Source of the DNA: Bacteroidota bacterium
Lineage (GTDB): Bacteria > Bacteroidota > Bacteroidia > Chitinophagales > Chitinophagaceae
Direction: 5' to 3'
NCBI GenBank assembly: GCA_023433265.1
Contig: JAEZDR010000192.1
Coordinates: 1 to 12,865, forward strand
Length of the DNA: 12,865 nucleotides
In this document: positions 6,608-12,865 of the stretch, in pieces
Numbering within the stretch: the first letter of the stretch is position 1
How the letters are laid out: every line of letters starts with the position of its first letter
The notes under the pieces: model-generated
What the model saw: the letters and a program-made list of their open reading frames with translations, nothing else
What the model was told of the DNA's origin: nothing
Databases searched by the model: none
Position numbers and translations under genes: made by a program

Positions 6608-9600
6608 ACCTGATTGCCTACGACCCATAAGTTTCACCACCTCGCTATATTTGATATTTCCATTTTGACTTACTGTTGCCACTCTATACAATACATCATT
6701 GTTATTGAGATCGTCAACCGTTGTATAAGTAGCTTTTGATCCGTTGTTCAAATCTGCTTTTACCCTGGCTATTTCTTTAAAATCATTACCTGCTTCACTA
6801 CGCTCCAGTCTATAATAGGAAACAGCCTTCTCTGAACTATTCTCCCAGATCAGCCGAACCTTTTCCTGTTCCCGCGCCGCAGTCAACCTCACATCGTCTG
6901 CTGCAAGTAACGCATTTGCGCTAAACGTAATCTTGAATCTCCCGGCCCCTTGTGTAGCGGCGTTAGTCGTCATAGAAAAATCATAACGATCTCCCTCGAA
7001 AATCGGCGTTACGGTGTTCAAATACTGATCATGCAGAAATGCAACTAAACTATCAGCAAGTGGAAAACGGTTAAATTCTATTGAGTAGTTTCCAGCTTTG
7101 GTAGTCCTGATTCCGATCGGTAGAGTTGTAGTACTTGAGATATGCCTTGCATCAAGGGAAAGTTTATAGTTGTCGGCGGAGATCGAATAAAGATCTCCAT
7201 CTGGATTAAACATTTTCCGCACATCCCTTTTTTCACGGTTGGCTGAGGCAGTATCGCGATTAAGAATGTACAACTGATCCCACAGCAGGCTATCCTTCAT
7301 TAATGTTAACTGAAACAGATTCTTATTTGCCTGTGTTTTATACAATTGCTCAGTAGCCTCGGCCACTTTATGTTCCTCTTTGAAAACAAGATCAGTAGAC
7401 GCAGCCACCCGAAGAAAAAATGAAGAATAAGCTGGTAAATAATAATCCCCCATGTCGAACGACCAAACAGAATATCCCCCCTGGTCGCCCATTGCAGGGT
7501 TCCACACCCACAATCCAAGATCATCAATTTCTCCCGCAATCTCGCTTAAGGACGGCATTAGATTGATAGGAGATGGATAGGGATTTCCGATTAGATTATG
7601 TCCCGTAGTTGTGCTGGTAAGAGGTATTGCTACATCCCCAATATTCATCGGTCCTTTAAAATCAAATACAATAGAAGAAGGCGAGTAATTTAAAGTTGTT
7701 AGTCCTTCGCCTTTATTGCCACGAATCATTACTCTAATACCCTGACCAACGTGCCAGGCGTTGTTGCCTACGCCGTTGGTATTTGAAAATGCAACCCAGT
7801 TATCAGTTACTTCATTATACCAAAAAGAAGATGGGTTGTTTGTACCGCTCGGGGTAAAGCCATTGTTTGCGCCACCGGATCCGGTAATATCAAAATTATC
7901 AATGATCGCGTCTAATGGAATATCCGAAGCAAAAGGATGCGACATAAACCTGAACGTCCTCTTCCCAGGCACATATTTTTGGGCATTTATCGAACCACTC
8001 AGGTTAGCTAAAGGTGTTCCATCATCTGACGTCGGGATTGCTGCTATGCGCGCTGTTCCGTTTGCATCTGATCCTAACGTCAATAGGTCTGAGGTTTCAA
8101 GTCTTGCTCCCGCTTCCAATACAACTTCCCCTAATCCGGATGAAGGGCTTATGGTAAGTTCGCTGACAATTAAGAACACTCCTCCATCCTTAATTGTTAA
8201 CTTACCAATTTCCGTGCTCCCGGTTGCAAACGGAAACTTTCCAACATCACTACCTATCACAAGCGAAGACGATGCGTCACATATAAAAGTTCCTGAACCG
8301 GATATACTTCCATTGATGGTCAGTTCTATACCAGTAAAATCTAATTCGCCATCAAAAACAATATCAGAAATGGTGAAATCGCTATTGCAATCCAGGGAAC
8401 TGCCGCTGTTGATAGTAATGAGATTAGAAACTGATAGTGTTGTTGCCGTTTTCACTGAATTTCCACTTAGAACAAGGTTATAATAACTTGCCCCCCCGGG
8501 TAAAACGGCAATGGATTGACGAGTATCACCAACATATTCTACAGTAGAATTGTCCATAATATAGTTTCCGGAACCCGCAACAAATGCCCCGGATATCCGG
8601 ATGCTGGCAGTTTCCGATAACTTTCTATCTCCCCCTGAAGCATTTAGCTTTGTATAGGTTCCCCCGGCAATTAGCTGAATGCCGGAACTCTGGTAGTTAA
8701 CATCAAAGGTCCAGGAAACTCCTTCAGGCACGGGTGTTTCATGTATATCGGAGAAGCTAGCTTGTAAAACACCCGTACCACTTGTTGAACCAAGAGTTCC
8801 GTAAAGTTTGAAGGTCCTTAAATCAAAGGTGGTCCCGCTTTCTATATTCAGGTTTCCATTCACCTCTATCACCCCTTGGGTGGAAGTGGAAAGTGTTTTT
8901 GGCCCGGTACCTTTACAGGATAAATTGTTATAAACGCCGAAAGGAACGGTCGTGGAAACAGTAGTATTGTTTGAGTAAAACTCAACATTAAAAGTCCAGG
9001 TTTTGTTTGCAGGCACCGGCTGAGCTGAAGTATAACTCGTCATTAAAAGACCGGTCCCGGAAGTCGTAAACGATCCCTTAAGCTCATTATTCGACATGTC
9101 AAGCTTGGCACCATTTGCTACTTTGAGCTCTCCATTAACAATAAGATTGCCTTTTGCCTGCTTGAGAATACTGCCGGTGATACCCAAATTATGATAAGTA
9201 CCCGGCCTCACGCCAGAGGTGAAACCCGAAGTTGAGGTATAGTTTACAGTACTTGTGTTTGCAGTAAATGTTCCCGCGGTAGTACTCCATCCGGTAGCGA
9301 TATTTAAGATTGAACCGCTGTTTAATGTTACTGATGAGCTCGAATTCGTAAGAATGCTTCCGGCAACATCCAGGGTTACCGTATTAGAAACTTCCAGGTT
9401 AGCCCCTGTTTGCAATGTCATGTTTCTGCACGCAGCCGCCTGGTCTGCGGTAACGATGGCCCCTGAGCTTATTACTGCATTAGTAGATGTCGTCGGAATC
9501 CCGGCGCTCCAGTTAGCCGCATCGTGCCACTTACCTGTTCCTGTATAGGTTGACGTGGTCTGGCCCTTCACCACACCCGGTATAATAAAACAAATAGTTG

Positions 9601-9655
9601 CCAGGCAAATAACGGCAGAAATGCCTACTGTCCTCTTGTGTAACGAGTTTAGCAT
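6350..9655 (-). CDS. Large exported T9SS type A sorting-domain protein with N-terminal beta-rich repeats and a fibronectin III-like module
   Basis: An 1101-residue protein predicted to be carried across the outer membrane by the type IX secretion system and attached to the cell surface or released. Numbering from the ATG at 9655, residues 1-31 form a long signal peptide ending near V-V-K-G-Q. A Trp-containing opening (KWHDAANWSAG, 42-52) leads into a Ser/Thr/Gly/Asn-rich, predicted beta-helical region to about 550 that includes divergent tandem repeats. Residues about 560-755 form a module common in such proteins (M-S-H-P-F near 571; L-I-G-N-P-Y-P-S near 688-695; then W-bearing strands). Residues about 922-1009 resemble fibronectin type III (V-R-L-I-W-E-N and Y-Y-R-L-E-R-S). 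Residues about 1017-1101 are the sorting domain (V-F-P-N-P, G-R-Y-T-L-K-I, N-N-G-L-Y-Y-L, ending I-V-R-R-N). I see no catalytic motif; adhesion or matrix function is a guess. The frame runs up to a GTG at 9694, but the ATG at 9655 puts the signal peptide at the N-terminus. Confidence 0.93.
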   Translation of the reverse strand: MLNSLHKRTVGISAVICLATICFIIPGVVKGQTTSTYTGTGKWHDAANWSAGIPTTSTNAVISSGAIVTADQAAACRNMTLQTGANLEVSNTVTLDVAGSILTNSSSSVTLNSGSILNIATGWSTTAGTFTANTSTVNYTSTSGFTSGVRPGTYHNLGITGSILKQAKGNLIVNGELKVANGAKLDMSNNELKGSFTTSGTGLLMTSYTSAQPVPANKTWTFNVEFYSNNTTVSTTVPFGVYNNLSCKGTGPKTLSTSTQGVIEVNGNLNIESGTTFDLRTFKLYGTLGSTSGTGVLQASFSDIHETPVPEGVSWTFDVNYQSSGIQLIAGGTYTKLNASGGDRKLSETASIRISGAFVAGSGNYIMDNSTVEYVGDTRQSIAVLPGGASYYNLVLSGNSVKTATTLSVSNLITINSGSSLDCNSDFTISDIVFDGELDFTGIELTINGSISGSGTFICDASSSLVIGSDVGKFPFATGSTEIGKLTIKDGGVFLIVSELTISPSSGLGEVVLEAGARLETSDLLTLGSDANGTARIAAIPTSDDGTPLANLSGSINAQKYVPGKRTFRFMSHPFASDIPLDAIIDNFDITGSGGANNGFTPSGTNNPSSFWYNEVTDNWVAFSNTNGVGNNAWHVGQGIRVMIRGNKGEGLTTLNYSPSSIVFDFKGPMNIGDVAIPLTSTTTGHNLIGNPYPSPINLMPSLSEIAGEIDDLGLWVWNPAMGDQGGYSVWSFDMGDYYLPAYSSFFLRVAASTDLVFKEEHKVAEATEQLYKTQANKNLFQLTLMKDSLLWDQLYILNRDTASANREKRDVRKMFNPDGDLYSISADNYKLSLDARHISSTTTLPIGIRTTKAGNYSIEFNRFPLADSLVAFLHDQYLNTVTPIFEGDRYDFSMTTNAATQGAGRFKITFSANALLAADDVRLTAAREQEKVRLIWENSSEKAVSYYRLERSEAGNDFKEIARVKADLNNGSKATYTTVDDLNNNDVLYRVATVSQNGNIKYSEVVKLMGRRQSGLISVFPNPVVGSLAYLDVKGVEEGRYTLKITDVSGKLVGEQKIDIVAGQQASVDVGGLNNGLYYLMVEGRIDKVATVPLLIVRRN
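8669..9202 (-). repeat. Divergent tandem protein repeats of about 90 residues in the T9SS surface protein
   Basis: Two full units can be aligned by eye. Each begins G-x-Y-x-N-L (GTYHNL, then GVYNNL 88 residues later), runs through V-N-G-x-L-x-(I/V) and S/N-G-x-x-x-D-(L/M), then G-T-G-(L/V)-L (93 residues apart), then P-V-P-x-x-x-(T/S)-W-T-F-(N/D)-V (95 residues apart). Partial third and fourth units begin at GTYTKL and ASYYNL, downstream in the protein (lower coordinates, to about 8420). The nucleotide sequences have diverged, so these are old protein-level duplications. Confidence 0.75.
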
Positions 9656-9822
9656 AACAAAAAGTTTAATAACGTCTAATGGCGTATGAACCACCGAATG
9701 AAAAGCTCCTTCAAGACCGTATGTACGGATTTGGGCACGGAACTATTATACGGTTACACTCAAGAGGGGATGATTACAAGGATACCTTCGTAGGTATTGG
9801 ACTTCTGTGTCTCCCGGTGAGG

Positions 9823-9877
9823 AGAGATGTGCATAACAAACGTACAACATTTTCCCGAAAAAAGTTATGCACCCTCT
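9823..9877. repeat. 9-bp inverted repeat with flanking 4-bp extension
   Basis: GTGCATAAC (9829-9837) and GTTATGCAC (9864-9872) are exact reverse complements separated by 26 nt. After a small asymmetric internal loop the pairing resumes for four more bases (AGAG at 9823-9826 with CTCT at 9874-9877). Inside the loop, TTTTC and GAAAA (9850-9861) form a nested palindrome. No T-run follows on either strand, so it is not a typical terminator. It sits roughly 135-180 nt from both divergent start codons, a plausible place for an operator. Confidence 0.75.
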
Positions 9878-9895
9878 AAAGATTTTTGTGAATAA
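9828..9895. promoter_or_regulatory. Cluster of three DnaA-box-like sequences
   Basis: Two exact matches to the TTATnCACA consensus lie on the minus strand: TTATGCACA at 9828-9836 and TTATTCACA at 9887-9895. A one-mismatch copy, TTATGCACC, lies on the plus strand at 9865-9873. Three within 68 bp of an intergenic, divergent, increasingly AT-rich region is more than expected by chance. They could bind DnaA as part of an origin or as a replication-linked control site, or the first two could simply be the arms of an unrelated palindromic operator. No experimental or comparative support is available here. Confidence 0.4.
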
Positions 9896-10006
9896 CTATA
9901 ACTTAACAACATCACGGTCTCATTGAGAAAGATATTTGTTGACACCGATTGTTTTTGCTGATCTCTAAAAATCCCACAATTTCGCCCGGTAGAAACAACT
10001 TTCAAG

Positions 10007-10738
10007 ATGATAAAAACAACAATGTTTGGGCTTTGTATATTAGTAAGTTTTTCCCTGGCGGCACAAACAAAGCAGCCGGTTAAAAAACCTCAGGCAAAAC
10101 CAGTTCAGCCGAAAGCCGCGCCGGCAGCACCGGTCTTCAAAAACCAAAATGATAGCCTTAGTTATGCTTTTGGCGTTAGTGTGGGTCAGTTTCTGGCAAG
10201 CCAAGGGGTGCAAAAGCTTAATTACGCGCTCTTAAACAAGGCCATCGGGCAAAGCCTCAGCAAGTCGCCATTGTATTTTGATGCCACAGTCGCAAACAAC
10301 GTGATAAACAAACTTGCCTTCTCCGGGATGGAAAAAAAGGCTCGGGCGGAAAAAGAAAGGGGAACAAAATTCCTTGAGAACAATAAAAAAGAGGCTGGCA
10401 TTAAGGTAACACCAAGTGGTTTGCAGTACCAGGTGCTAATGGAAGGTAACGGTAACAAACCAAAAACCACCGACGTGGTTAGAGTACATTATAAGGGTAC
10501 CTTGATTGATGGGAAGGAGTTCGATAACTCTTATAAGCGGGGCGAGCCCGCAGAATTTGGTGTCACCAACGTTATTAAAGGCTGGACGGAGGCACTGCAG
10601 CTAATGCCTGTAGGTAGCAAATGGCGCATCTTCATCCCTTCCGAACTTGGATACGGAGATGCTGGTGCGGGTTCGGATATTCCAGGCGGAGCAACGCTGA
10701 TCTTTGATGTAGAATTATTAGATATAGTTACAAAATAA
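10007..10738 (+). CDS. Exported FKBP-type peptidyl-prolyl cis-trans isomerase (FkpA/Mip-like)
   Basis: A 243-residue isomerase that speeds proline cis-trans isomerisation during folding of exported proteins. Residues 1-20 are a signal peptide (ending S-L-A-A-Q), placing it in the periplasm or on a membrane. Residues 21-45 form a Lys/Pro/Ala-rich linker. Residues about 47-125 match the N-terminal helical dimerisation domain of Mip/FkpA proteins (D-S-L-S-Y-A-F-G-V-S-V-G). Residues about 133-243 are the FKBP catalytic domain, with Y162, F172, D173, F184, V189, I190, W193, Y216 and F233 at the positions of the human FKBP12 active-site residues (Y26, F36, D37, F46, V55, I56, W59, Y82, F99), so it should be active. 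The ATG at 10007 places the signal peptide exactly. It is divergent from the T9SS protein gene and followed by a strong terminator, so it is probably monocistronic. Confidence 0.95.
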   Translation: MIKTTMFGLCILVSFSLAAQTKQPVKKPQAKPVQPKAAPAAPVFKNQNDSLSYAFGVSVGQFLASQGVQKLNYALLNKAIGQSLSKSPLYFDATVANNVINKLAFSGMEKKARAEKERGTKFLENNKKEAGIKVTPSGLQYQVLMEGNGNKPKTTDVVRVHYKGTLIDGKEFDNSYKRGEPAEFGVTNVIKGWTEALQLMPVGSKWRIFIPSELGYGDAGAGSDIPGGATLIFDVELLDIVTK

Positions 10739-10750
10739 AACACCTTCATT

Positions 10751-10780
10751 GAAAAGCCACCTAAAGGTGGCTTTTCTTAT
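10751..10780 (+). terminator. Intrinsic terminator after the FKBP gene
   Basis: A perfect 11-bp stem, GAAAAGCCACC (10751-10761) with GGTGGCTTTTC (10766-10776), encloses the 4-nt loop TAAA. The T-run is partly inside the stem and continues as TTAT. It begins 12 nt after the FKBP stop codon. The A-run on the left arm makes it roughly symmetrical, so it could also stop transcripts from the right, although no minus-strand gene ends here. Confidence 0.92.
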
Positions 10781-10834
10781 TGTACTTGATGATTGGGTAC
10801 TGTATTTGCAAATGGTTAACATCATAAATCTAAA

Positions 10835-11635
10835 GTGAGCAAAGGAACAACGTGGACGGTAAGGCTTGCAAGGATCGGCCTGATGAGTAAAGGAGTGGTG
10901 TACCTGCTGATAGGGGCGCTTGCCTTTATGGCGGCTTTCGAAATCGGTAATCATAGTACAGAAGAAGCTAATGCAAGTGGTGCAGCTAATTTCCTCAGAA
11001 ACCTTCCTGCTGGCAAAGCTTTATTGATATTATTAACCGCCGGGCTTTTATGTTATAGTGCCTGGCGACTCATTGAGTTTATAACCGGAGGAACCGGGAA
11101 AAAAGCGAAATGGGGCAAACGTTTAAGATACCTGTTTAGCGCTGTCATTTACCTGGCAGTGGCGTTTACTGCCTACAAAGCAATCTCATTTCATACAAGT
11201 CAAAACGGCGACGCTAATCAAACCCTTGCCGGAAACTTACTGGCTCAGCCCTTTGGCCCATGGCTGGTGTCGGCAGTTGCCTTGTTTATGGCGGCAACAG
11301 GGGGCTACCAATTGTATTATGGGTTTAGTGACAGGTATAAGAAACATGTGCATGATGCTGACCTGAAGGGTAAGGCTCATATGCTCGTTTACGCCGGTAA
11401 GTTAGGGTACATAGCCAGGGGCATAGTTTGGTTCATCATAGCATACTTACTTATGCTGGCTGCCATGAATGCAAATGCCGCGGAAGCAGGCGACACTACA
11501 AAAGCGCTTAGACTGATAGAACAATCCAGGTTCGGGTCAATAACATTAGGGGCCATAGGACTGGGCTTAGCAGCCTATGGCCTCTTTAATGTTCTTAGGG
11601 CTATCTATGAATGCTTTCGGGAAGAAAGCTATTGA
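10835..11635 (+). CDS. DUF1206 family integral membrane protein
   Basis: A 266-residue membrane protein made of three repeats, each with two transmembrane helices. The first helices share the pattern (G/A)-V/I-V/I-Y/W-L/F-x-I/V-(G/A): GVVYLLIG (20-27), AVIYLAVA (103-110) and GIVWFIIA (196-203), each preceded by a basic/aromatic lead such as R-L-A-R-I-G, K-R-L-R-Y-L and G-K-L-G-Y-I-A-R. The second helices lie at about 60-84, 141-164 and 234-260. This matches the DUF1206 family, whose function is unknown. The start is a GTG: an in-frame stop at 10817 excludes anything further upstream, and the next in-frame ATG (10883) would cut into the first repeat's lead sequence. The gene follows the FKBP terminator by 55 nt and ends 6 nt from the convergent carboxylase gene. 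A membrane role is certain; nothing more specific can be said. Confidence 0.9.
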   Translation: MSKGTTWTVRLARIGLMSKGVVYLLIGALAFMAAFEIGNHSTEEANASGAANFLRNLPAGKALLILLTAGLLCYSAWRLIEFITGGTGKKAKWGKRLRYLFSAVIYLAVAFTAYKAISFHTSQNGDANQTLAGNLLAQPFGPWLVSAVALFMAATGGYQLYYGFSDRYKKHVHDADLKGKAHMLVYAGKLGYIARGIVWFIIAYLLMLAAMNANAAEAGDTTKALRLIEQSRFGSITLGAIGLGLAAYGLFNVLRAIYECFREESY

Positions 11636-11641
11636 TCATAC

Positions 11642-12865
11642 CTACAAAGGAATATTCCCGTGCTTTTTAGGAGGATTGCTCTGCCGCTTGGTAGCCAGCA
11701 CTTCAAGCGACCTTATAATCCTGAACCTGGTATGATCTGGTAAAATAATATCGTCTATATACCCGTACCGTGCGGCCTGGTAAGGGTTGGTAAACTTATC
11801 TACGTACTCCTGTTCTTTTTCTTCAATGTATTTTGCCCTTTCTTCATCATTTTCAATAGAGGAAATATTCTTTCCTTCCAGTATTTCTATCGCACCTTTT
11901 GAACCCATCACAGCAATCTCAGCCGTTGGCCATGCGTAGTTTACATCGCCGCGTAGCTGCTTGCTGCTCATTACATCGTGGGCGCCGCCATACGACTTGC
12001 GAAGCGTAACAGTAATCTTGGGTACGGTAGCTTCACCGTAGGCAAACAACAACTTAGCTCCGTGAAGGATGATGCCACCATATTCCTGCGCACTACCGGG
12101 GAGGAAGCCCGGTACATCTACGAAAGTTACCAGTGGAATATTAAATGCATCGCAAAAGCGCACAAAACGGGCAGCTTTGCGCGAAGCATTGATATCTAAC
12201 ACTCCCGCCAGGTACATCGGCTGATTGGCAATAATACCCACCGACCTGCCATTGTAGCGACCGAAACCGGTTACAATGTTTTTGGCGTAGTTTGGCTGCA
12301 CTTCCAGGAAGTCAGCGTTATCTACTGTGGCTTTAATTACGAGTTTTACATCGTAGGGCTTGTTGGCATTGTCAGGAATAATGCTGTTCAACGAATCATC
12401 TACCCTGCCTACAGGATCGTTGCATGGCATAACAGGTGCCTCTTCCATATTATTCTGGGGAAGGAATCCAACGAGTTTCTTAATCAGTACAATACCTTCC
12501 TCTTCTGTTTCGGTTGTAAAATGGGTAACACCCGACTTTGTTGAGTGCATGGTTGCACCGCCCAAATCTTCAACGGATATGTCTTCGCCGGTAACCGTTT
12601 TAACCACTTTAGGCCCGGTCACGAACATATATGATGATTTCTCAGACATTACGATGAAGTCTGTGAGGGCTGGTGAGTATACCGCTCCGCCAGCACATGG
12701 ACCAAATATGGCACTGATCTGTGGTACTACGCCTGAAGCAAGAATGTTCCTTTCAAATATCTCTGCATAGCCGGCAAGCGACCTCACACCTTCCTGTATA
12801 CGTGCACCGCCAGAGTCGTTCAAGCCTATTATGGGTGCCCCCACCTTCATGGCCTCATCCTGTAC
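11642..12865 (-). CDS. Acyl-CoA carboxylase carboxyltransferase (beta) subunit, propionyl-CoA type; N-terminus cut by window edge
   Basis: The C-terminal 407 residues of a biotin-dependent carboxyltransferase, which moves carboxyl from carboxybiotin to an acyl-CoA, probably propionyl-CoA to (S)-methylmalonyl-CoA. The reading frame runs off the right edge (V-Q-D-E-A before the first visible Met), so about 105-110 residues are missing relative to the usual 510-520. Numbered from the edge, both halves of the crotonase-fold active site are present: S-G-G-A-R-I-Q-E-G (18-26) with G-P-C-A-G-G-A-V-Y-S (55-64), and G-F-L-P-G-S-A-Q-E-Y-G-G (253-264) with Y-G-G-A-H-D-V-M-S-S-K (292-302). D297 is the residue matching the substrate-specificity Asp422 of Streptomyces PccB. 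The end K-K-H-G-N-I-P-L is the family's conserved C-terminus. The biotin carboxylase/BCCP subunit is not in the window. PccB and the decarboxylase subunit MmdA are close homologues and cannot be separated here. Confidence 0.95.
   Translation of the reverse strand, partial: VQDEAMKVGAPIIGLNDSGGARIQEGVRSLAGYAEIFERNILASGVVPQISAIFGPCAGGAVYSPALTDFIVMSEKSSYMFVTGPKVVKTVTGEDISVEDLGGATMHSTKSGVTHFTTETEEEGIVLIKKLVGFLPQNNMEEAPVMPCNDPVGRVDDSLNSIIPDNANKPYDVKLVIKATVDNADFLEVQPNYAKNIVTGFGRYNGRSVGIIANQPMYLAGVLDINASRKAARFVRFCDAFNIPLVTFVDVPGFLPGSAQEYGGIILHGAKLLFAYGEATVPKITVTLRKSYGGAHDVMSSKQLRGDVNYAWPTAEIAVMGSKGAIEILEGKNISSIENDEERAKYIEEKEQEYVDKFTNPYQAARYGYIDDIILPDHTRFRIIRSLEVLATKRQSNPPKKHGNIPL

Larger units (their letters stand above)
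9656..10006. other. 351-nt divergent intergenic region between the T9SS protein and FKBP genes
   Basis: No credible gene is present; the one frame of note (66 codons, 9679-9879 plus) has no recognisable domain and is probably chance. The region must carry the promoters of both divergent genes, but I find no exact match to the Bacteroidota -7 element TAnnTTTG; near matches on the plus strand are GATATTTG (9931-9938) and TGTTTTTG (9950-9957). From left to right it holds a 12-nt palindrome (CCGTA-TG-TACGG, 9717-9728), a 6-bp hairpin (ATACCT-TCGT-AGGTAT, 9782-9797), a 5-bp hairpin (TCTCC/GGAGA, 9810-9825), a 9-bp inverted repeat with DnaA-box-like arms (9829-9872), a further DnaA-box-like site (9887-9895), and then AT-rich sequence up to the FKBP start. 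Confidence 0.7.

Noticed and set aside
7761..8483. 240-codon open frame on the plus strand inside the T9SS protein gene
   Set aside because: It is antisense to a long gene with clear domains. Its Pro/Ser/Leu-rich composition is what the reverse strand of Ser/Thr/Gly-rich repeats gives, and it shows no domain or sensible start.
9679..9879. 66-codon open frame in the intergenic region
   Set aside because: It has no domain, signal peptide or ribosome-binding site, and it runs through the hairpins and the inverted repeat. A small protein cannot be excluded, but nothing supports one.
9939..9967. TTGACA upstream of the FKBP gene as a -35 element
   Set aside because: No acceptable -10 sequence lies 16-18 nt downstream, and Bacteroidota sigma factors do not use the E. 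coli-type consensus.
6350..10738. The T9SS protein and FKBP isomerase as a dedicated cargo-chaperone system
   Set aside because: They are divergently transcribed neighbours only. T9SS cargo and Mip-like isomerases occur in many unrelated contexts in this phylum, and no shared motif ties them together.
12360..12770. 136-codon open frame opposite the carboxylase gene
   Set aside because: It is fully antisense to a highly conserved coding region, with no recognisable domain.

Overview
The window comes from a member of the Bacteroidota. The strongest evidence is the large cell-surface protein at 6350-9655, which ends in a type IX secretion (T9SS) type A sorting domain, a domain restricted to this phylum. 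The near absence of Shine-Dalgarno sequences and the long M16 peptidase with an Ala-Phe-Ala-Gln type signal-peptide end fit this. The gene set and protein style suggest the Chitinophagales/Chitinophagaceae, but that narrower placement is inference. The content is mostly chromosomal housekeeping and envelope genes. I see no phage, insertion sequence, CRISPR array, tRNA or rRNA.

Layout, left to right. (1) 1-1458 (+): the last 485 codons of NAD-dependent DNA ligase LigA, cut by the window edge. (2) 1465-1968 (-): a flavodoxin-fold protein of HemG type, convergent with ligA with a 6-nt gap. (3) 2097-2774 (+): an integral membrane protein that keeps residues reminiscent of PAP2 phosphatases. (4) 2952-5879 (+): a secreted M16 zinc peptidase of about 975 residues, closed by a strong intrinsic terminator. 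(5) 5966-6298 (+): a small DUF1801 protein. (6) 6350-9655 (-): the 1101-residue T9SS cargo protein, with a probable terminator in the convergent gap. (7) 9656-10006: a 351-nt divergent intergenic region containing a 9-bp inverted repeat and three DnaA-box-like sequences. (8) 10007-10738 (+): a secreted FKBP-type prolyl isomerase, with a strong terminator. (9) 10835-11635 (+): a DUF1206 membrane protein with a threefold internal repeat. (10) 11642-12865 (-): the carboxyltransferase (beta) subunit of a propionyl-CoA-type acyl-CoA carboxylase, its N-terminus cut by the window edge, convergent with the DUF1206 gene with a 6-nt gap.

How the genes work together: there is no obvious multi-gene operon. 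Most genes look like single transcription units separated by terminators or strand switches. Three products go to the envelope or beyond (M16 peptidase, FKBP isomerase, T9SS protein) and two are inner-membrane proteins. An exported isomerase and a peptidase near a large exported beta-rich protein fit envelope protein quality control, but nothing in the sequence ties them into a pathway. I found no convincing new multi-gene system. The most interesting non-coding stretch is the 9656-10006 region; the most interesting proteins are the degenerate PAP2-like membrane protein and the repeat-containing T9SS cargo.
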